Shown here: one piece after another, positions 21,960 to 27,755 of the stretch
Layout of the letters: every line of letters starts with the position of its first letter
Numbering within the stretch: the stretch's first letter is position 1
From: Oscillospiraceae bacterium
Lineage (GTDB): Bacteria; Bacillota; Clostridia; Oscillospirales; Oscillospiraceae
Assembly: GCA_020025545.1 (NCBI GenBank)
Contig: JAHHRX010000026.1
Span: forward strand, 1-27,755
DNA: 27,755 bases
Reading direction: 5' to 3'
The notes under the pieces: generated by a model
What the model was told of the DNA's origin: nothing
The model's input: the letters and a program-made list of their open reading frames with translations, nothing else
Databases searched by the model: none
Made by a program: the position numbers and the translations under genes

Positions 21960-24900
21960 ATGGAAAAGCTCCTTTCTGTTCTAAAAACCATACCGGAATA
22001 TACTTCCCTGCTGGAGAGTCTTGCCGAGGGAAAGAGCGCAGCCGTAACTGGTATCGGTCAGATCAACCGTACCCACATGATGGCCGGACTTCGCAGAGAC
22101 ATTCAAAATCCCCTTGTCATTTTGTGTCAGGATGATATGGCTGCCAAAAAGATTCAGGATGAATGGAAGGCCTTTACCGGAGAGACCGTCCCTGTGCTGC
22201 CCGGGCGGGAGCTGACCTTATACGACAGTGCCGTTGTCTCCCGTGCCTGGGAGCAGAAGCGGCTGCGCCAGCTTTACGACCTTGCCCAAGGCAATACTCC
22301 CGTACAGATTATGACATGGGAATCCCTCAGCCTGCGCACCATCCCCCCTGCCACGCTCTGCTCTGCCGCTTTTTCGCTTACTGCCGGGCAGGAATATAAC
22401 ATGGATCAGCTGACCGGCCAGCTGGTGGATGCCGGATACAGCCGCTGCGCCATGGTAGAAGGCCCCGGCCAGTTTGCCCTGCGTGGCGGCATTTTGGATG
22501 TGTATTCCCCTGCAGAGGATCAGCCCTTCCGAGCTGAATTTTTCGGTGACGAGCTGGATACCATGGGCTATTTTGACCCCGATACCCAGCGCCGCATTGA
22601 AAATGTGGACAGCGTCACCGTCCTGCCGGTTGCTGAAACGCTGCCCCGGCTCCATGCAAAAGGACTTGCCGGACTATTGGCCGATCTGGAGCATCAAATC
22701 GGCCGGCAAAACCGTCGGAAAAATAAAAATGACGAGCTTATCAAGACGCTGGAAAAAGATCTGGATAAGTACAGAAACGGCATACAGAATCCCGCATCCG
22801 ACCGCTATATGGCCCTCATTTACGAAGATTTTGCCAATGCCATAGACTATATTCCCGAAAATGCCGTGGTTCTCATCTGCGACCATGGAAGCCTCAAGCG
22901 TTCCGCCCGCAGCCGCACCGAGGAAGTAGGGATGCAGCTGGACAGCCTGCTTCAGGGCGGCCTTCTGGTGGGTGAGTTTTGCGATTTCGTCAGCCAATGG
23001 GAAGACTTCTGCGCACAGCTGAAGGGACGAACGGCAGTATATTTTGATGCCTTCGGCGGTGCAGCCTACCCCGAGGAATGTCTGCCGCAAAGCCTGCTGC
23101 CCATGACGGCCAAGCAGCTCCCCAGTTACGGCGGCAGTCTGGATACTGCTGCATCGGATCTTGCGCACTACCAGAAGATGGAATTTTCCTCTCTGGTGCT
23201 CTGCGGAACCCGCCGCCGTGCCGAACTTTTGCAGGAGCTGCTGCATGACAAAGGGCTTTCCGGAATGCTGTGCATCCCCCTCACCACCATGCCTAAGCCC
23301 GGTCAGATTCTTCTGACCGACGGCACTCTGCCCTACGGCATGGAATACCCCGATTCCAAGCTGGCAGTTCTTACGGAAGGTCAGCTTATTGCCAAAGGCA
23401 TTCCTCCCAAAGCGAAAAAGAAAAAAAACGCCACAAACCGCCAGAAACTCAATTCTTTTACCGATCTTACCCCCGGCGATCTGGTGGTTCACGAAAACTA
23501 CGGCATTGGCCGTTTTGTTGCCATGGAGCAGATTCGGGTGGACAATGCCGTAAAAGACTATATCAAAATTGCCTATCAGGGCAGCGACACCCTTTTTGTC
23601 CCCGCAACCCAGCTGGATCTTGTCAGCAAGTATATCGGAGGCGGCGGCGAAGATACCAATGTGCGCCTCAACAAAATCGGCACCGATGCCTGGCAGAAAA
23701 CCAAGGCCAAGGCACGAAAAGCCGCCAAGGATATGGCCGGGGAGCTGATTCAGCTCTATGCCGCAAGAAAACGGCAGGAGGGTTTTCCCTTTTCCGCTGA
23801 TTCCCCCTGGCAGAAGGAATTTGAAGATAATTTTCCCTATCCCGAAACCGACGATCAGCTTCGCTGTATCGCTGACATCAAATCGGATATGGAATCTCCC
23901 ACTCCCATGGACCGCCTGCTTTGCGGCGATGTGGGCTTCGGCAAAACCGAAGTTGCCCTTCGAGCCGTTATGAAGGCAATTATGGACGGCAAGCAGGTTG
24001 CCATTTTGGTTCCCACCACGGTGCTGGCCCGCCAGCACTATCAGACGGCAGTTTCCCGGTTCCGAGGTTTCCCAGTCAACATCGATATGCTTTGCCGGTT
24101 CCGTACTGCCGCCGAGCAGAAGAAAACCCTGCAAAATCTTCGAACCGGCGCAGTGGATCTGATCATCGGTACCCACAAGCTCCTGCAAAAAAGCGTGGAG
24201 TTTAAGGATCTGGGGCTTCTGATCGTAGACGAAGAGCAGCGCTTCGGCGTCAGCCATAAGGAGCGTCTCAAGGAGATTTCCAAGGGTGTGGATGTTCTGA
24301 CCCTTTCCGCCACACCCATCCCCCGAACCCTCAACATGGCTCTTTCCGGCATCCGGGATATGTCCACCATCGAGGAACCCCCTGCCGACCGCTACCCAGT
24401 CCAGACCTTTGTCATGGAGCACAGCAATGCAATCATTGACGATGCTATCCGCCGGGAGGTGGAGCGGGGCGGACAGGTATATTATCTGCACAATCGGGTG
24501 GAAACCATCGACCAGTGCGCCAGTGCCCTGGCCAGACGGATTCCCGGTATCACCGTTGCGGTGGCACACGGAAAAATGACCGAGGATGCCCTCGGAGATG
24601 TGATGAGCGCCATGGCTGACGGCGATATCCAGGTGCTGGTCTGCACCACCATCATCGAAACCGGACTGGATATCCCCAACGCCAACACCCTTATTATTGA
24701 AAATGCTGACCGTTTCGGCCTCAGTCAGCTGCATCAGCTCCGTGGCCGTGTGGGACGCTCCACCCGCCACGCTTATGCCTATTTCACCTACCGCCCGGAC
24801 AAAAATTTGACAGAGATCGCAGAAAAGCGGCTGTCGGCCATCCGGGACTTTGCGGAATTCGGCTCCGGCTTCAAAATTGCCATGCGAGATCTGGAAATCC

Positions 24901-25472
24901 GCGGTGCCGGCAATCTGCTGGGTGCCGAGCAGTCCGGACACATGATGAGCGTGGGCTATGATATGTACCTCAAACTGCTGGATGAAGCCGTGCTGGAAGA
25001 GCAGGGAGGCAAGCCCAAGGAACCGGACTGCACCGCCGACCTCAATGTTACCGCCAATGTGGATCAGGAATATGTCTCCCGGGGCGAGGAGCGGATGGAT
25101 CTCTACCGCCGCATGGCTGCCATCCGCAGTCAGGAGGATGCAGACGATCTGCTGGATGAGATCATCGACCGCTACGGGGATCCTCCCAGAGGCGTGCTGA
25201 ACCTCATCGGCATTGCCCTTCTGCGGGCCCATGCCCAGCAGGTCGGCATTCAGGATATCCGTCAAAAGGCAGGCGATGTGCAGTTTACCATGACGAACCT
25301 CAACTTTGAAGCTGTCAGCGCAATTTGTGCAGATGCCGACTACAAAAACCGGGTTCAGTTTGTGGCAACCGCCAAACTGCCCACCCTGCGGCTGAAGCTT
25401 TCTGCCGGTGTGGACAGTCTGCGCCAGAGCAAGGTATTTGTTGATCGTTACCGCACTTATTGCCAAAAGTAG
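21960..25472 (+). CDS. mfd: Transcription-repair coupling factor
   Basis: Mfd pushes RNA polymerase stalled at a lesion off the DNA and brings in UvrA. The 1170-residue length is normal. An N-terminal UvrB-like part (1-330), the RNA polymerase-binding domain with LVVHENYGIGRF (about 510), a RecG-like helicase with Walker A GDVGFGKTE (about 655-663), DEEQ box (about 757), SATPIPRT, and TGLDIPNANTLI with QLRGRVGRS are all present. The C-terminal TRCF domain with IDRYGDPP follows. ATG 21960 follows GGAGGG by about six bases. An upstream in-frame ATG overlaps that site. It is the third gene of the prs cluster, with uvrA and uvrB close by on the other strand. Confidence 0.97.
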   Translation: MEKLLSVLKTIPEYTSLLESLAEGKSAAVTGIGQINRTHMMAGLRRDIQNPLVILCQDDMAAKKIQDEWKAFTGETVPVLPGRELTLYDSAVVSRAWEQKRLRQLYDLAQGNTPVQIMTWESLSLRTIPPATLCSAAFSLTAGQEYNMDQLTGQLVDAGYSRCAMVEGPGQFALRGGILDVYSPAEDQPFRAEFFGDELDTMGYFDPDTQRRIENVDSVTVLPVAETLPRLHAKGLAGLLADLEHQIGRQNRRKNKNDELIKTLEKDLDKYRNGIQNPASDRYMALIYEDFANAIDYIPENAVVLICDHGSLKRSARSRTEEVGMQLDSLLQGGLLVGEFCDFVSQWEDFCAQLKGRTAVYFDAFGGAAYPEECLPQSLLPMTAKQLPSYGGSLDTAASDLAHYQKMEFSSLVLCGTRRRAELLQELLHDKGLSGMLCIPLTTMPKPGQILLTDGTLPYGMEYPDSKLAVLTEGQLIAKGIPPKAKKKKNATNRQKLNSFTDLTPGDLVVHENYGIGRFVAMEQIRVDNAVKDYIKIAYQGSDTLFVPATQLDLVSKYIGGGGEDTNVRLNKIGTDAWQKTKAKARKAAKDMAGELIQLYAARKRQEGFPFSADSPWQKEFEDNFPYPETDDQLRCIADIKSDMESPTPMDRLLCGDVGFGKTEVALRAVMKAIMDGKQVAILVPTTVLARQHYQTAVSRFRGFPVNIDMLCRFRTAAEQKKTLQNLRTGAVDLIIGTHKLLQKSVEFKDLGLLIVDEEQRFGVSHKERLKEISKGVDVLTLSATPIPRTLNMALSGIRDMSTIEEPPADRYPVQTFVMEHSNAIIDDAIRREVERGGQVYYLHNRVETIDQCASALARRIPGITVAVAHGKMTEDALGDVMSAMADGDIQVLVCTTIIETGLDIPNANTLIIENADRFGLSQLHQLRGRVGRSTRHAYAYFTYRPDKNLTEIAEKRLSAIRDFAEFGSGFKIAMRDLEIRGAGNLLGAEQSGHMMSVGYDMYLKLLDEAVLEEQGGKPKEPDCTADLNVTANVDQEYVSRGEERMDLYRRMAAIRSQEDADDLLDEIIDRYGDPPRGVLNLIGIALLRAHAQQVGIQDIRQKAGDVQFTMTNLNFEAVSAICADADYKNRVQFVATAKLPTLRLKLSAGVDSLRQSKVFVDRYRTYCQK

Positions 25473-25524
25473 CCAATTTGTTACCTCCTTTACAGTATCT
25501 TCATTGTTTTGTAATGAAAAGAGA

Positions 25525-25552
25525 TTGCATTATGTGTATTTTGTGGTACAAT
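25525..25552 (+). promoter_or_regulatory. Promoter of the VanW-family gene
   Basis: TTGCAT (25525-25530), 16-base spacer and TACAAT (25547-25552) point to the gene beginning near 25616. No clear terminator separates this from mfd, so read-through is also possible. Confidence 0.6.
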
Positions 25553-25578
25553 ACCACTGTACAGAAAAGTACAATACC
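25546..25578. repeat. Direct repeat GTACAATACC around the predicted transcript start
   Basis: The 10-mer GTACAATACC occurs at 25546-25555, overlapping the -10, and again at 25569-25578, 23 bases on. This is about two helical turns and could be a repressor site. It may also be chance. Confidence 0.4.
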
Positions 25579-25615
25579 GGCGGTTTACGCCGCTGACAGA
25601 TAGGAGTGGTTTCCC

Positions 25616-27755
25616 ATCAATAACGATAATTTGAATCCTTCCCGCAGCCGCAGGCCGGATGTGCAGGAACCGGATGCGGAACTCTCGCAGGCCGTTACCC
25701 CCACTGTTTCCGACGAGGATCTCATGAAGGTCATTCAGGGCACTGCCTCCGACGAGGAGCTTATGAAAATCCTTCAGGACGCTGACGAGGATTTCGAAAG
25801 CAGCGAGTCTTCTGTTTTATCCCATGATGCAGCTGCAACGCAGCGGGTATTTCTGGATCGTGACCCGGTGACTGGGCAGATTCCTTCCTTTACAGAGGCT
25901 ACCCGCCACAATGCGGAGCAAAAGGCAGATCATCCTCAAGGCGGACAGCGCAAGCCGTCCCGTCCTGCAAGTAGTGATGTGCCTCGCCGCAAACCCCAGA
26001 ATACCGGCAGGCAGCAGAACTCCGGCGATCCCCATAGGAAGCGTTTTTCCTTCCGGAAAAAAGACAAAGTCACCCTGATCGTCCTCATTTCCATTGTGGT
26101 CATCATGCTGGCAGCCATTATCGGCACGGTCTGCTTCCTCTTTTCTAAGCCTAAGGATGACGGCAAAATTCTGAACAATGTCATTGCCGCCGGCATAAAT
26201 CTGGGTGGCATGACCCCGGAGGAAGCAACGGCCGCCTTACACAAAGCCACTGATAATACCTACACGCAGCTGGATATGGTGATTCAGGTGCTGGATGCAG
26301 AAGTCAAGCTGTCCCCCGCCGATACCGGCGCACGGCTGGATGTTGATTCTGTGGTAAAGGATGCCTATGACTACGGCCGAACCGGTTCTACTGCCGAGCG
26401 GAAGCGGGCAAAGAACCACGCTCTGGCAAATTCCTACATCGTTCCCATCCAGAGCCACCTGAATCTCAATACGACCTACATTCAAAGTGTTGTCGACGAG
26501 CTTGGGAGCAAGTTCAGCAGCACTCTGACACAGCCTACCGTTACGGTTAACGGCGAGCGCCCCGAAATGGGCGTTGCCAAGCCCGACACCACAGCTGTTC
26601 ACCAGACCATGGATATCTTTGTGGGCACACCGGAATACGGTCTTAACACTAAGCAGCTTTTTGATCAGGTCCTCGACTACTACAATATCAATATTTTTAA
26701 AGTGGTTGCCACCTGTACCGTTGTGGCTCCCGATCCTTTGGATGAGAAATTGGCCCAGATTTTCAGCGAAGTCTGTGTTGCCCCTGTGGATGCCCAGATC
26801 AATCCGGACACCTTTGAGGTAACCCCCGAGGTGTATGGCTACGGTTTCGTTATGGACGAGGTAAAAGCGCAAATTGCTGACGCTGCCTACGGTACCACCT
26901 TGCAGATTCCCCTGCGATTCATTGCCCCCGCCATTACGGAAGAGCTTCTCTCCAGCGATCTCTTTAAGGACACTCTTGGAAAGCATTCTTCCTCCATCCG
27001 CTCAGATGCCGCATGGAAGAATAATGTAACCCTCGCAGCCAAAAAGATCGACGGTATGCTCTTGAAGGCCGGCGGAACATTTTCCTTTAATCAGGTCTTC
27101 GGCGAACTCAAGACCGCCGACGGCTATCAGACTGCTTCGGTCTATGTGGGTACCCATCTGCAAAACGAAGTGGGCGGCGGCGTTTCCCAGGTTGCAAGTC
27201 TCCTTTACAGCTGTGCTTTGGAAGCCGATCTGGATATTTTGGAGCGCCACAGCAACACCTACCTCCCCGACTATATCGAAAAGGGTCTGGATGCTTATGT
27301 TGCATACGGCAAAGCAGATTTGTCCTTCCGCAACAATACCTCCCACCCCATCCGCATCAATGCAAAAGTGGAGGGCAGCACCATCAAGATTTCCCTAACC
27401 GGCACCAATTCCCGCAATTATGTAATCAAGATGGATTACGAAGTCACAAAGACCTACAAGCCCCGCAAGCTGGTAAGCAATATGACTCCCGAGAATCCCG
27501 GCGGCTATAAGCAGGATCAGGTCATCGTCACCCCCATTACGGGCTACGATATCAATGTATACCGCTGCAAGTACGATAAGTCCTCCGGGCGGCTCCTTTC
27601 CAGGAATTTGGAATCCATGACGCGTTATGCTTCCCGGGATTCTGTGACCGTCAATATCATTAAGCCTGCTGAGCCCACCCAGCCCCCTGTAGGGACTGCA
27701 GCTCCCACAGAGGCTCCTCCTGCTCAGAATTCCGATTCCTCTCAGACGCAGGCAG
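25616..27755 (+). CDS. VanW-family membrane protein, runs off the window end
   Basis: A single open frame of over 710 codons reaches the window edge without a stop. It shows an acidic cytoplasmic N-terminus with a near-repeat (DEDLMKVIQG at 33-42, DEELMKILQD at 46-55), a basic patch, one membrane helix (about 152-176) and an extracellular peptidoglycan-binding-4-like part. A VanW domain follows (about 450-560, with FSFNQVFGE and GGGVSQVASLLY), then a C-terminal G5-like segment and a Pro/Ser/Thr tail. VanW proteins are found in glycopeptide-resistance clusters and widely in Clostridia, probably in the envelope, without a proven activity. The usual GGGxCQVS motif has Ser for Cys. A TAG in frame at 25601-25603 bounds the start. 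AGGAG at 25602-25606 is nine bases before ATC 25616, and no ATG, GTG or TTG is equally well placed. Coordinates assume that ATC. Confidence 0.85.
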   Translation, partial: MNNDNLNPSRSRRPDVQEPDAELSQAVTPTVSDEDLMKVIQGTASDEELMKILQDADEDFESSESSVLSHDAAATQRVFLDRDPVTGQIPSFTEATRHNAEQKADHPQGGQRKPSRPASSDVPRRKPQNTGRQQNSGDPHRKRFSFRKKDKVTLIVLISIVVIMLAAIIGTVCFLFSKPKDDGKILNNVIAAGINLGGMTPEEATAALHKATDNTYTQLDMVIQVLDAEVKLSPADTGARLDVDSVVKDAYDYGRTGSTAERKRAKNHALANSYIVPIQSHLNLNTTYIQSVVDELGSKFSSTLTQPTVTVNGERPEMGVAKPDTTAVHQTMDIFVGTPEYGLNTKQLFDQVLDYYNINIFKVVATCTVVAPDPLDEKLAQIFSEVCVAPVDAQINPDTFEVTPEVYGYGFVMDEVKAQIADAAYGTTLQIPLRFIAPAITEELLSSDLFKDTLGKHSSSIRSDAAWKNNVTLAAKKIDGMLLKAGGTFSFNQVFGELKTADGYQTASVYVGTHLQNEVGGGVSQVASLLYSCALEADLDILERHSNTYLPDYIEKGLDAYVAYGKADLSFRNNTSHPIRINAKVEGSTIKISLTGTNSRNYVIKMDYEVTKTYKPRKLVSNMTPENPGGYKQDQVIVTPITGYDINVYRCKYDKSSGRLLSRNLESMTRYASRDSVTVNIIKPAEPTQPPVGTAAPTEAPPAQNSDSSQTQA

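Noticed and set aside
22674..25466. A 930-codon open frame opposite mfd
   Set aside because: Antisense shadow of mfd with no ribosome site and no recognisable domain.
1..27755. CRISPR array, rRNA genes, replication origin or complete insertion sequence
   Set aside because: No regularly spaced repeats, rRNA motifs, DnaA-box clusters or intact transposase were seen.

Overview
The window looks like a chromosomal segment of a Gram-positive anaerobe of the class Clostridia, most likely of the Oscillospiraceae/Ruminococcaceae kind. The grounds are the prs-pth-mfd gene order, the VanW-type envelope protein, a TnpV relic of clostridial transposons, strong AGGAGG-type ribosome binding sites and sigma-A promoters. 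The genus cannot be fixed from the sequence alone. Base composition is mixed: most genes are moderately GC-rich, while about 12.42-12.75 kb is strikingly AT-rich.

Region 1 (1-4.6 kb) is accessory and partly decayed. It holds the C-terminal part of a DUF234-type AAA ATPase broken by two in-frame TAG codons, a bidirectional terminator, an intact AraC/GyrI-type regulator followed by a one-gene ABC exporter, and a TnpV relic with three in-frame stops. The simplest reading is a dead mobile element around an intact regulator-exporter cargo.

Region 2 (4.7-9.7 kb) is a set of mostly single-gene units separated by good hairpin terminators: a cytosolic 5'-nucleotidase, a DUF523 protein, an MntP-type manganese exporter, a membrane-anchored C39-like cysteine peptidase, a Nudix hydrolase and a HAD phosphatase. 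Between DUF523 and mntP the 5' end of the DUF523 gene and its promoter region are duplicated, and a 50-bp promoter-bearing repeat occurs twice.

Region 3 (9.75-12.75 kb) encodes a UlaA/UlaB-type PTS transporter (IIC and IIB) with no visible intact IIA or catabolic gene. Upstream lies a long non-coding, probably decayed stretch with a cre-like site, then an AT-rich island with a perfect 20-bp palindrome.

Region 4 (12.79-25.5 kb) is a DNA-repair and core block: tRNA-Ala(CGC) with a consensus promoter, radC-uvrB, a histidine-kinase-like protein without the usual phospho-acceptor His, uvrA, and then prs-pth-mfd. UvrA, UvrB and Mfd, the damage-recognition and transcription-coupling parts of nucleotide excision repair, are thus all within about 12.4 kb. 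Region 5 (25.5 kb to the end) is a VanW-family membrane protein that runs off the window. Its best start position, judged by the Shine-Dalgarno site, is an ATC codon rather than ATG.

I saw no CRISPR array, rRNA, phage module or complete insertion sequence. The strongest second-look items are the kinase-like protein with Gln for His, the DUF523 duplication, the ATC start and the two mobile-element relics.
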